A stretch of DNA of 64,000 nucleotides from Leisingera methylohalidivorans DSM 14336 (lineage in GTDB: Bacteria > Pseudomonadota > Alphaproteobacteria > Rhodobacterales > Rhodobacteraceae): NCBI RefSeq assembly GCF_000511355.1, contig NC_023136.1, forward strand, positions 162,267 to 226,266, written 5' to 3'. The position numbers were made by a program, and so were the translations under genes. Positions 33,534 through 41,859 of the stretch are shown here, in pieces; positions within the stretch are counted from its first letter, which is position 1; every line of letters begins with the position of its first letter. Under the pieces are notes generated by a model. That model was not told where the DNA came from. It was given only the letters and a program-made list of their open reading frames with translations, and did not search any database.

Positions 33534-35852
33534 TCAGCCCTGCCCTTTGAGGGTTTCGATCGCCATCAGCACGCGTTCCGGCGTGGCGGGAGCATCCAGG
33601 CGCGGGCAGACCTTGTAGTCCGCAGTGCTGGCCACCGCCATCGACAGCGCCTCGAACACTGAGATGCCCAGCATGACCGGCGGTTCGCCCACGGCCTTGG
33701 ACCGCTTGATGGTGCGTTTCTTGTTCACCGACCATTGGGCCAGCTGCGTGTTGAAGATGCGCGGCCGGTCAGAGGCCAGCGGGATCTTGTAGGTCGACGG
33801 CGCATGGGTGCGCAGGCGGCCTTCGCCGTCCCACCACAGTTCTTCGGTGGTCAGCCAGCCCATCCCCTGGATAAAGGCGCCCTCCACCTGGCCCTTGTCC
33901 AGAACCGGGTTCAGCGAGCGGCCCACGTCATGCAGAATGTCGGTACGCTCGACCCGGTATTCGCCAGTCAGCGTATCGACGGAGACTTCCGAGCAGGACG
34001 CGCCATAGGCGTAATAGAAGAAGGGCTGCCCCTTGCCCGCAGCGCGGTCCCAGTGGATTTCCGGCGTCTTGTAGAAACCCGCTGCCGACAGGTGGACTCG
34101 GGCCATATAGGCCTCTTTCACCAGCGTGTCGAAGGGGATGACCTCGCTGCCTACGCGTACGCGGTTCGGCAGGAACTCTACTTCCGCCTCGGACACTTCA
34201 TACGTTTCCGCTGCGAATTTGGTCAGCCGGGCTATGATCTGCTCCGCCGCATCCAGCGCCGCCATGCCATTCAAGTCCGAGCCGGACGAGGCCGCTGTGG
34301 CCGAGGTGTTCGGCACTTTCTCGGTTGTGGTCTTGGTGATCTTGATACGCTCGAAATCCACCTGAAAAGCGTCGGCCACAACCTGCGCCACCTTGGTGTT
34401 GAGGCCTTGCCCCATCTCGGTGCCGCCGTGGTTCAGGTGGATCGAGCCGTCATTGTAAACATGGATCAAGGAACCGGCCTGATTGTACCAGGTCGCGGTG
34501 AAGGAAATACCGAACTTGACCGGTGTCAGGGCAATACCTTTCTTGATGATCTTCGACTCCTTGTTGAAGGCGATGATCTCTTCGCGGCGCTTGCGGTACT
34601 CGGCGCTTTCTTCCAGCTCGCCGATCAGCCGGTCGAGGATATTGTCCTCCACCTTCTGGTGGTACGGCGTCAGGTCGCGACCGTCTTCGCCGTAAAAATT
34701 GGCCTTGCGCACATCCAGCGGGTCCTTGCCCAGGACATAGGCGATCTCTTCGATCATCCGCTCCGCCGCGACCACACCCTGCGGGCCGCCAAAGCCGCGG
34801 AATGCGGTGTTGGAGACGGTGTTGGTCTTCATCGGGCGGCTTTTCAGCAGCACGTTCGGGTAGAAATAGGCGTTATCCGCATGGAACAGTGCCCGGTCGG
34901 TGACCGGCCCGGACAGGTCCGAGGAATAGCCGCAGCGCGCGGCAAAGCCGCCCTCTACCGCCTGAATGCGGCCCGCGTCGTCAAAGGCGACGTCATAGTC
35001 GATCACGAAGTCATGGCGCTTGCCGGTTGCGGTCATGTCCTGATCGCGGTCCGGGCGGATCTTGACGGCACGGTTGTGTTTCTTTGCAGCAATTGCTGCC
35101 ACCGCGCAGAACAGGTTCATCTGGCTTTCCTTGCCGCCAAAACCGCCGCCCATTCGGCGCACGTTGACCGTCACCGCGTTGTTCGCAACGCCCAGAACAT
35201 GCGCCACCATATGCTGCGCCTCGCTCGGGTGCTGGGTGGAGCAATGCACGGTCACATCCTCATCCTCGCCCGGAATGGCAAAGGCGATGTGGCCTTCCAG
35301 ATACATGTGGTCCTGTCCGCCGACGGTCATCTGCGCCTGAATGCGGTGGGCGGCACTCTTGCGGCCGGCCTCGACATCGCCGCGCTTCAGCGTCAAGGGT
35401 TCGGTGACCATCGGGTAACCGGCCTCCTGCGCCTGGACCGGGTCCAGGGCGTGCGGCAGCACCTCGTAATCCACCTGCGCCAGCTCGGCGGCACGGCGGG
35501 CGGCATCGCGGGTTTCAGCAATCACCGCAAACATCGGCTGCCCGTGGAATTCCACCTTCTCGGTCGGGAACACCGGCTCGTCATGTTTACCGGTGGGGCT
35601 GATGTCGTTAACGCCGGGCACATCCGCGGCGGTCAGCACATCCACCACGCCGGGGGCGTTGCGGACGGCCGACAGGTCGATGCCCTTAATTTTGGCATGC
35701 GCCACGGTGGAGACACCCAGGTAGGCGTGCAGCGTGCCAAAGGGTTCGGCGATATCGTCGGTGTATTCGGCGCGCCCCGTCACATGCTTGATCGCGCTGT
35801 CATGCTGGCGGTCATGGTGAACGGCGCCGCTGATGGTCTGATGGTCTTTCAT
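33534..35852 (-). CDS. xdhB: Xanthine dehydrogenase molybdopterin-binding subunit
   Basis: A 772-residue large subunit, homologous to the C-terminal part of eukaryotic XDH. It oxidises hypoxanthine and xanthine to urate. Motifs in order: GRAEYTDDIAEP, VRRMGGGFGGKESQMN (Gln-binding region of the Mo centre), KHNRAVKIRPDRDQDM, SNTAFRGFGGPQGVVAAERM, HLNHGGTEMGQGLNTKVAQ and, near the C-terminus, KAVGEPPVMLG with the catalytic Glu. It starts 12 bases after the xdhA stop. Confidence 0.95.
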   Translation of the reverse strand: MKDHQTISGAVHHDRQHDSAIKHVTGRAEYTDDIAEPFGTLHAYLGVSTVAHAKIKGIDLSAVRNAPGVVDVLTAADVPGVNDISPTGKHDEPVFPTEKVEFHGQPMFAVIAETRDAARRAAELAQVDYEVLPHALDPVQAQEAGYPMVTEPLTLKRGDVEAGRKSAAHRIQAQMTVGGQDHMYLEGHIAFAIPGEDEDVTVHCSTQHPSEAQHMVAHVLGVANNAVTVNVRRMGGGFGGKESQMNLFCAVAAIAAKKHNRAVKIRPDRDQDMTATGKRHDFVIDYDVAFDDAGRIQAVEGGFAARCGYSSDLSGPVTDRALFHADNAYFYPNVLLKSRPMKTNTVSNTAFRGFGGPQGVVAAERMIEEIAYVLGKDPLDVRKANFYGEDGRDLTPYHQKVEDNILDRLIGELEESAEYRKRREEIIAFNKESKIIKKGIALTPVKFGISFTATWYNQAGSLIHVYNDGSIHLNHGGTEMGQGLNTKVAQVVADAFQVDFERIKITKTTTEKVPNTSATAASSGSDLNGMAALDAAEQIIARLTKFAAETYEVSEAEVEFLPNRVRVGSEVIPFDTLVKEAYMARVHLSAAGFYKTPEIHWDRAAGKGQPFFYYAYGASCSEVSVDTLTGEYRVERTDILHDVGRSLNPVLDKGQVEGAFIQGMGWLTTEELWWDGEGRLRTHAPSTYKIPLASDRPRIFNTQLAQWSVNKKRTIKRSKAVGEPPVMLGISVFEALSMAVASTADYKVCPRLDAPATPERVLMAIETLKGQG

Positions 35853-35864
35853 CTCAAAATCTCC

Positions 35865-37328
35865 TCAGGCGACGGCCAGCCGGACGGCACCGGCGGTTCC
35901 CGCATCATGTTCCAAGTAGAAACGGCGCAGCAGGTTGCTGGCCGACAGCATCCGGTAGTCAGCAGAGGCGCGCCAGTCGCTCAAGGGTGTGAAGTCCTGC
36001 TGCACTGCCTCCGCTGCCGCATCGAACGCCGGTTCGCCCCAGGGCTGTCCAACCAGCGCAGCCTCGGCACTGGCGGCGCGCTTGGGCGTTGCCGCCATGC
36101 CGCCGAACGCAATGCGGGCCGCGGTGATCACACCGTCTGCCACGTCCACGCTGACTCCGGCAGCAACCGAGGAAATATCTTCATCCCGGCGCTTGGAGAT
36201 CTTGTAGGCAGCATCAATTTGACCATCCCGGCGCAGCGGAATGCGGATTGAGGCGACAAAATCCCCAGGCTCGCGGTCCTGCTTGCCATAGTCGATAAAG
36301 AATTCTTCCAGTGGCAGGGTGCGGCTGCCGCCCTTTTTCTGCAGCGTCACCTCGGCGCCAAGAGAGATCAGTACCGGCGGTGTGTCCCCGATGGGCGAGC
36401 CGTTGGCGATATTGCCGCCGATGGTGCCCATGTTGCGCACCTGCCAGCCGGCGATGCGGTCCCAGTATGCGCTTAGATGCGGGAAGGCATCACGGATCGC
36501 CGCCTCGCTTTCGGTATAGGTGACGCCGGCACCGATGATCAGCGCCTCGTCGGTCAGCTCGATGGACTTCAGCTCTTCCAGATGGGACACAAACACCACC
36601 GGAGAGATCGGCTTCATGAATTTGGTGACCCACAGGCCGACATCGGTGGAGCCTGCCACGATGGTCGCGTTGGGGTTCTCTGCCAGCACCTGCGCCAGAT
36701 CGGCGCTATTCAGTGGCAGGATGGCGCGGTCGTCCTCGGGGCCGGTCACCACGCGGGCGTCCGGCTGAATCGCCTGCAGCTTGGCGGTCAGACTAACGCG
36801 TTCTTTGGTCAGGTAATCATTGGCCGGGGAGCCGTATTGGTTCACCGCCAGCGCGGCCCGCACAATCGGCTCATAGCCGGTGCAGCGGCAGAGGTTGCCC
36901 TGTACCGCGGTTTCCACCTCAGCCCCGGTCGGCTGCGGGTTTTCCATCCATAGCGCATAAAGCGACATCACAAAGCCCGGCGTGCAGAAACCGCACTGGC
37001 TGCCGTGGTATTCCACCATCGCCTGCTGCACCGGGTGCAGCCGCCCGCCCGGGCCGGACAGATGCTCAACCGTCACCACATGGCAGCCATTGAGCGACGC
37101 CAGGAAACGGATGCAGGCGTTCACCGCCTCATAACGCAGGGCGCCATTCTGCAGCCGTCCCACCAGCACAGTGCAGGCGCCGCAGTCACCCTCAGCGCAG
37201 CCTTCCTTGGTACCGGTCAGGCGCTGCTCCAGGCGCAGAAAATCCAGCAAGGTGGTGGTCGCCTTCAGGTCCTCCAGCACAATGTCCTTGCCGTTCAGAA
37301 GAAAGCGGATGTCGGTTTGATGTGCCAT
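35865..37328 (-). CDS. xdhA: Xanthine dehydrogenase small subunit (2Fe-2S and FAD)
   Basis: A 487-residue electron-transfer subunit. The N-terminal plant-type 2Fe-2S domain has CAEGDCGACTVLVG. The helical 2Fe-2S domain has SQCGFCTPGFVMSLYAL and GNLCRCTGYEPI. From about 195 the FAD domain has NATIVAGSTDVGLWV and QVRNMGTIGGNIANGSPIGD. It heads the operon and is divergent from a LysR gene with a 206-base gap that holds a symmetric operator candidate. Confidence 0.95.
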   Translation of the reverse strand: MAHQTDIRFLLNGKDIVLEDLKATTTLLDFLRLEQRLTGTKEGCAEGDCGACTVLVGRLQNGALRYEAVNACIRFLASLNGCHVVTVEHLSGPGGRLHPVQQAMVEYHGSQCGFCTPGFVMSLYALWMENPQPTGAEVETAVQGNLCRCTGYEPIVRAALAVNQYGSPANDYLTKERVSLTAKLQAIQPDARVVTGPEDDRAILPLNSADLAQVLAENPNATIVAGSTDVGLWVTKFMKPISPVVFVSHLEELKSIELTDEALIIGAGVTYTESEAAIRDAFPHLSAYWDRIAGWQVRNMGTIGGNIANGSPIGDTPPVLISLGAEVTLQKKGGSRTLPLEEFFIDYGKQDREPGDFVASIRIPLRRDGQIDAAYKISKRRDEDISSVAAGVSVDVADGVITAARIAFGGMAATPKRAASAEAALVGQPWGEPAFDAAAEAVQQDFTPLSDWRASADYRMLSASNLLRRFYLEHDAGTAGAVRLAVA

Positions 37329-37424
37329 CTGGCCTCCCGATTGTCTGTGGGCCGTGCTGGCCCGCTTATGACATTTTTACCCTGTTCGACTGCCTCGGTT
37401 AACGGCTGCAATCGCGAAAGCCTT

Positions 37425-37439
37425 TCAACACCCTGTTGA
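37425..37439. promoter_or_regulatory. Dyad in the xdhA-lysR intergenic region
   Basis: TCAACA-CCC-TGTTGA is a perfect 6-base dyad, 97 bases upstream of xdhA and 96 upstream of the LysR start. It is a T-N11-A type site (the middle of TCAACACCCTGTTGA), as expected for a LysR operator. Confidence 0.5.
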
Positions 37440-37534
37440 GAATGATTAGGCTAAAGCATGCCGGAACCGGCGTCCCTGCCGCCTGCCGCTCCAATGGGCA
37501 GGTCGCAAGCGCGCCCCGCAAAGGTCTGTGAACC

Positions 37535-38452
37535 ATGTCTTATCTGGAATCCCTGCGGGTTTTTACCCGAGTCGTCGAACTGGGCAGCATCACCTCTGGC
37601 GGGCGGGATCTGCGGCTGACACCGGCGGTCGCCAGCAAACGGATCAAGGAGCTTGAAAAGCACCTTGGCGTCCGCCTGTTCAACCGCACGACGAGATCGC
37701 TGACCCCGACTGAGGCCGGAAAGCTGTTTTATGCCGAGGCGAAGAAAGTCCTCGAATCGATTGAGGACGCCGAGGCGGTGGTCTCGCAGTTCTCCGAGGC
37801 GCCGCGCGGGGTGATCCGGGTGACCGCGCCGCTTGGTGTCGGCCGCCGTATCATTGCGCCGTTGGTGCCGGGATTTGTCGAGGACTATCCCGCCACCGAA
37901 ATCCGCATGCGGATGTCGGACCGCAAGGTCGACATTCTGGCCGACGGGCTGGACGTGGCGTTCTTCATCGGGACTCCGCATGATTCCACGCTGAAAATGC
38001 GAAAGATCGCCAATTGCGCGCGGGTGCTGTGCGCCGCGCCGGCCTATCTTGAGCGGCACGGGACGCCGCAGGTGCCGGAGGATCTGCTGACCGGCCACAA
38101 CTGCCTGCTGCTGCGCTATCCGCGCTCGCCGGAATATTTCTGGACGCTGGACACGCCGGAGGGGCCGCGCAAGCTGGAGGTGTCAGGGAAATACGATGCC
38201 GACGACAGCGATGTGCTGACCAATTGGGCGCTGGACGGGCACGGCATTGTCAACAAGCCGCGGTTTGACGTGGCCGCGCATCTGCGCTCTGGCGCGCTGG
38301 TCGAGGTGCTGCGGGATACGCCGCCGGAGCCGACCATTTTCGGCTGCCTCTATCCGCACCGGAAACTGCAGGACCCCAAGATCCGCCTGTTTGTTGACCA
38401 TGCAGTGAAACACGGGCTGGCGGCCTTCAGGCGGAGCGAGGCGGGAAGTTAG
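37535..38452 (+). CDS. LysR-family regulator, probably of the xdh operon
   Basis: A 305-residue protein. The N-terminal winged helix-turn-helix has FTRVVELGSITSGGRDLRLTPAVASKRIKELEKHLGVRLF and FNRTTRSLTPTEAG. The effector domain from about 90 includes RMRMSDRKVDILADGLDVAFFIG and NWALDGHGIVNKPRFD. It is divergent from xdhA. It is clearly paralogous to the LysR at 40366 (same GHGI segment and same spacing). The inducer, perhaps a purine or urate, is inferred from position. Confidence 0.85.
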   Translation: MSYLESLRVFTRVVELGSITSGGRDLRLTPAVASKRIKELEKHLGVRLFNRTTRSLTPTEAGKLFYAEAKKVLESIEDAEAVVSQFSEAPRGVIRVTAPLGVGRRIIAPLVPGFVEDYPATEIRMRMSDRKVDILADGLDVAFFIGTPHDSTLKMRKIANCARVLCAAPAYLERHGTPQVPEDLLTGHNCLLLRYPRSPEYFWTLDTPEGPRKLEVSGKYDADDSDVLTNWALDGHGIVNKPRFDVAAHLRSGALVEVLRDTPPEPTIFGCLYPHRKLQDPKIRLFVDHAVKHGLAAFRRSEAGS

Positions 38453-38464
38453 CAAGCGAAAAGA

Positions 38465-38490
38465 CGGGCTTCATTGGCCCGCCTTCTTCA
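38465..38490. terminator. Short hairpin between convergent lysR and lipoprotein genes
   Basis: CGGGC and GCCCG enclose a short loop (TTCATTG), just after the LysR stop, with a pyrimidine-rich GCCTTCTTC following. It could serve either gene. Confidence 0.35.
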
Positions 38491-38506
38491 GTCAAGCGTC
38501 CGTGCC

Positions 38507-38710
38507 TCAGCAGCGGTGCGGATTTTCTTCGCAATAGATCAAGTTGGCCGCGGCCCCGACTGCGGCGCCTGTCACCAGGTTGCCGTCCAGAACGGCAGAC
38601 CCGGCAGCACCGGCGCCAGCGCCATAAACCAGCCGCTCGCCGGTGGTGTCACCGCAGGCCGCAAGGGTGGTACAGATGGCAAATCCAATAGCGATGGGTG
38701 CCTTAAACAT
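38507..38710 (-). CDS. Small lipoprotein with glycine-zipper-like segment
   Basis: A 67-residue exported protein. ATG 38710 is chosen; the longer frame adds eight unlikely residues. The signal peptide ends in the lipobox TLAAC, with the Cys at residue 20. The mature part has YGAGAGAAGSAVLDGNLVTG then AAVGAAANLIYC, an alternating Gly/Ala pattern seen in small outer-membrane or periplasmic lipoproteins. Two further Cys near the end may pair. The role is unknown; its place between purine regulators may be incidental. Confidence 0.65.
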   Translation of the reverse strand: MFKAPIAIGFAICTTLAACGDTTGERLVYGAGAGAAGSAVLDGNLVTGAAVGAAANLIYCEENPHRC

Positions 38711-38945
38711 TGTATTACCTCCGTCAACGTCCAAATCCCGCAGTTCTGCCGCGGTCCCAAACGGCCAGTCTCCGGCGATTGGTGCCGGAGGAAGAGTGCC
38801 CGAAAGGAATTGGCGCTGTGGCTGAACAGACCGGAAGCCTTGAGAAACCGGTCAATTTGGGCAAACCCTTTGCGGGACTAACGCGGGTCCGGTTGGTTTG
38901 GTTCCAGCCAACAGGTGCATAGCCGGGGTGCACGCGCGGTGCTGC

Positions 38946-38977
38946 AAAAAAATGGCCCCGCCTTAAAGGCAGGGCCA
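38946..38977 (-). terminator. Rho-independent terminator of puuD
   Basis: On the minus strand TGGCCCTGCCTTT / AAGGCGGGGCCA folds into a strong stem and is followed by seven T. It lies 25 bases after the puuD stop. Confidence 0.85.
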
Positions 38978-39001
38978 TCCTGGTTATTCAGGCTTTTAAG
39001 T

Positions 39002-40261
39002 TTAGTTCGCAGCCAGCGCGAACGGCAGATTCTTGGAAGCGCTGCCGTACCAGCGGCGGATCAAAGCGCGCTCCTCGTCCTCCATAAAGGTCACATTGGC
39101 GGGCGGCATCGCGTGGGTGGCGCCAGCCTGGAGGTAGATCTCCTTGGCGTATTTCGCCACATCGGCCGGAGTCTCCAGCAGCACGTTCTTGGGCGCTCGG
39201 CGGATCCCGTCATAGTAGGGCTCCCGCGCGTGGCACATCGCACAACGGCCCGGCACCACATTCATCACATCCTCGAAATGCTGATTGCTGGCAAAGACCT
39301 GCTCGCTTTTGGTCAGCTCCCGCGCTTCGGATTCCTCATATGTATCTTGTTGCAGAGGCGCTTGGCTCAGGATCATGATGCCGATGAACAGGATGGCGGT
39401 CACAGGCCAGGTCCAGGTCGGGTTGCTGGTCCCTGCGTGGTTGCTGTTGAAGTAATGGCGGATGGTCACCCCCATCAGGAACACCAGCGCCGCGATCAGC
39501 CAGTTGTACTCGGTGGCAAAGGCCAGCGGATAGTGGTTGGACAGCATCAGGAACACGACCGGCAGCGTCAGATAGTTGTTATGGGTCGAGCGCAGCTTGG
39601 CGATCTTGCCATACTTGGCATCCGGCGTGCGGCCTTCCTGCAGATCCTTCACCACAATACGCTGGTTCGGCATGATGATGAAAAAGACGTTTGCAGTCAT
39701 GATCGTCGCGGTAAAGGCACCCAGATGCAGCATCACTGCGCGGCCGGTGAATATCTGGTTGTAGCCCCAGCCCATGGCGACCAGCAGAACAAACAGCAGC
39801 ACCATCAGAAGGGTCGGCTGTTCCCCCAGCGGCGATTTGCACAGCGCGTCATAGACCAGCCAGCCGATGCTCAGCGAAGCGCCGGAAATCAGAATGCCCT
39901 GCCACAGGGCCAGATCGGCTTTGCTGGAGTCGATCAGGTACAGCTCGCCGCCCGCCCAATAGACGATCATCAAAAGGCCGGCACCCGACAGCCAGGTGGC
40001 GTAGCTCTCCCATTTGAACCAGATCAGATGGTCCGGCATGTTCTCCGGCGCCACCAGGTATTTCTGGATGTGATAGAAACCGCCGCCATGGACCTGCCAT
40101 TCCTCGCCATGCGCGCCGACCGGCAGATGCGGAACTTTCCGCAAGCCGAGGTCCAGCGCGACGAAATAGAAGGACGACCCGATCCAGGCAATGGCGGTGA
40201 TGACGTGAAGCCAGCGGACAGCAAAGCCCAGCCAGTCCCACATGATCACAAGCTCTTCCAT
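39002..40261 (-). CDS. puuD: Membrane urate hydroxylase with C-terminal cytochrome c
   Basis: A 419-residue protein. The first 310 residues have about eight membrane spans with AVRWLHVITAIAWIGSSFYF, the VHGGGFYHIQKYLVAPE segment and GRAVMLHLGAFTATIMTANV. The C-terminal periplasmic domain carries one haem motif, CAMCH, and the later GATHAMPPANVTFM with a Met ligand. PuuD hydroxylates urate to 5-hydroxyisourate, passing electrons to the respiratory chain rather than oxygen. It replaces uricase, which is absent here. Divergent from a LysR gene. Confidence 0.92.
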   Translation of the reverse strand: MEELVIMWDWLGFAVRWLHVITAIAWIGSSFYFVALDLGLRKVPHLPVGAHGEEWQVHGGGFYHIQKYLVAPENMPDHLIWFKWESYATWLSGAGLLMIVYWAGGELYLIDSSKADLALWQGILISGASLSIGWLVYDALCKSPLGEQPTLLMVLLFVLLVAMGWGYNQIFTGRAVMLHLGAFTATIMTANVFFIIMPNQRIVVKDLQEGRTPDAKYGKIAKLRSTHNNYLTLPVVFLMLSNHYPLAFATEYNWLIAALVFLMGVTIRHYFNSNHAGTSNPTWTWPVTAILFIGIMILSQAPLQQDTYEESEARELTKSEQVFASNQHFEDVMNVVPGRCAMCHAREPYYDGIRRAPKNVLLETPADVAKYAKEIYLQAGATHAMPPANVTFMEDEERALIRRWYGSASKNLPFALAAN

Positions 40262-40303
40262 TGTTCTCTCCTCATAAGCTTTGACCCAAGACTAGAGCAT
40301 GCC

Positions 40304-40350
40304 GTTATTTTCATGTATTAGGTAAAAAATCCAAGCTGTTTCAAAATAAC
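40304..40350. promoter_or_regulatory. Long-spaced inverted repeat between puuD and lysR
   Basis: GTTATTTT (40304-40311) and AAAATAAC (40343-40350) are perfect inverted copies 31 bases apart, in an AT-rich 104-base gap. They may be two half-sites for the divergent LysR regulator. Confidence 0.4.
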
Positions 40351-40365
40351 GCAAAGAATACTTGA

Positions 40366-41274
40366 ATGGCCTATCTCGACAACATCCGCACCTTTGTCCG
40401 GGTTTATGAACTTGGCAACATGTCCGCCGCCGCGCGGGACATGCGGATATCGGCCGCCGTGGCGTCGTCGCGCATATCGCAGCTGGAGGATCACCTGAAT
40501 GTGCGGCTGTTCCAGCGCACCACCCGGCTTTTGAACCCGACCGAGCAGGGCAATCTGTTCTATCAAGGTGCAGTGAAAATCCTGGAAGCCGTGGATGAGG
40601 CCGAGGCGGATATCAGCAGCGTGACCCAGACACCGCGCGGCACGCTCTATGTGGCGGCGCCTTTGGGGCTGGGGCAGCGTCTGGTTGCGCCCGCGGTGCC
40701 GAAGTTCAAGGAAGCCTATCCGCTGATCTCGATCCGGCTGCGGATGTCGGACCGCAAGCTGGACCTGGCCGCGGAGGGCTTGGACGCGGCGTTTTTCCTG
40801 GGCGTGCCGGAGGATTCCAATCTGCGTATCCGCAAGATCGCTGACTGCCCGCGGGTGCTGTGCGCCTCACCGGACTATATCAGGCAACGCGGACAGCCGA
40901 AGAACAGTGAGGAACTGAAGACCGACGCGCATGACTGCCTGAACCTCCGCTATCCCGGCGCACCGGAGTTTCAGTGGCCGCTGCGCAGCCAGGACGGGGT
41001 CAAGCGGGTCACAGTCACCGGACCGTTTGAATCGGATCACGGCGACGTGCTGACCAACTGGGCGCTGGACGGGCATGGAATCATCCTGAAACCGGTGTTC
41101 GAGATCTCGGAACACCTCGCCTCCGGCCGGCTGGTGCCGGTGCTGGCAGAGGAGCCGCCGATCCCGATTCAGATGGCCTGTCTGTATGTGCATCGCCGCC
41201 ACCAGGATCCCAAGGTGCGGCTGTTCATGGATTTCATGGTGGATCACATCCAGGCATCGCTGCCCTCAGAATGA
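40366..41274 (+). CDS. LysR-family regulator, probably of puuD/uraH genes
   Basis: A 302-residue paralogue of the LysR at 37535. The helix-turn-helix has FVRVYELGNMSAAARDMRIS and AAVASSRISQLEDHLNVRLF. The effector domain includes RLRMSDRKLDLAAEGLDAAF and NWALDGHGIILKPVFE. It is divergent from puuD. The similarity of the two regulators suggests duplication, with each copy kept next to one purine step. Confidence 0.85.
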   Translation: MAYLDNIRTFVRVYELGNMSAAARDMRISAAVASSRISQLEDHLNVRLFQRTTRLLNPTEQGNLFYQGAVKILEAVDEAEADISSVTQTPRGTLYVAAPLGLGQRLVAPAVPKFKEAYPLISIRLRMSDRKLDLAAEGLDAAFFLGVPEDSNLRIRKIADCPRVLCASPDYIRQRGQPKNSEELKTDAHDCLNLRYPGAPEFQWPLRSQDGVKRVTVTGPFESDHGDVLTNWALDGHGIILKPVFEISEHLASGRLVPVLAEEPPIPIQMACLYVHRRHQDPKVRLFMDFMVDHIQASLPSE

Positions 41275-41353
41275 AAAAGCCCGCCCCAGTTTCCTGAGAC
41301 GGGAACCGCCGGCATATGCCCAGCGGGAGGAGAGGTATCTCGGGGAGTGCGGC

Positions 41354-41710
41354 TCAGCTGCCGCGGTAAGTCGAATAGCCGTAGGGCGACAGCAACAGCG
41401 GCACATGATAGTGGCTGTCTGCCTCACTGATGCCGAACCGCAGCGGCACTTCATCCAGGAACAGAGGAGCGGCGCCTGCCTGCCCGGTTGCGCGCAGATA
41501 GCCGCCGGCATGGAACACCAGTTCATAGGTGCCGGTCGCGAATTCACCTGCGGGCAGGATCTGCTTATCGGTGCGCCCGTCGTCGTTGGTGGTCAGGCTG
41601 CGCAGATGGACGCGCTCGCTGCCCTCGATCCGGTAGAGATCAATCTTCAGCCCTTCTGCCGGGCAGCCGCGGGCGGTGTCCAGAACATGGGTGGTCAGAA
41701 ATCCGGCCAT
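41354..41710 (-). CDS. uraH: 5-Hydroxyisourate hydrolase
   Basis: A 118-residue transthyretin-like protein hydrolysing 5-hydroxyisourate to OHCU. The N-terminal [20 protein letters not shown] carries the active His; Arg is in [29 protein letters not shown] holds the second His, and YRGS is the diagnostic C-terminus. The length is exactly typical. It is divergent from puuE across a 149-base gap. Confidence 0.95.
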   Translation of the reverse strand: MAGFLTTHVLDTARGCPAEGLKIDLYRIEGSERVHLRSLTTNDDGRTDKQILPAGEFATGTYELVFHAGGYLRATGQAGAAPLFLDEVPLRFGISEADSHYHVPLLLSPYGYSTYRGS

Positions 41711-41788
41711 GTCAGCCTCCTATTCATTCCGTTTCCCTAGGTATGCGCGGTCCAGCACATTGCATACAGAAGGAAGAGTCAAAAAGTT

Positions 41789-41809
41789 CTTTCAAAAATA
41801 TACTGAAAG
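41789..41809. promoter_or_regulatory. Dyad between uraH and puuE
   Basis: CTTTCA-N9-TGAAAG is a perfect dyad, extended weakly by GTTC and GAAC outside. It lies 79 bases before uraH and 51 bases before puuE, so it could control both. Confidence 0.45.
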
Positions 41810-41859
41810 CCGAACATGATTATCTGTTCTATACATAATAAAAAGACAGGAGACCTGAC

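Noticed and set aside
33735..36251. 838-codon plus-strand frame antisense to xdhB/xdhA
   Set aside because: It spans two conserved genes and their junction on the other strand; typical GC-driven antisense frame.
41271..41330. Terminator after the second LysR gene
   Set aside because: Only imperfect pairing of GC stretches and no T-tract.
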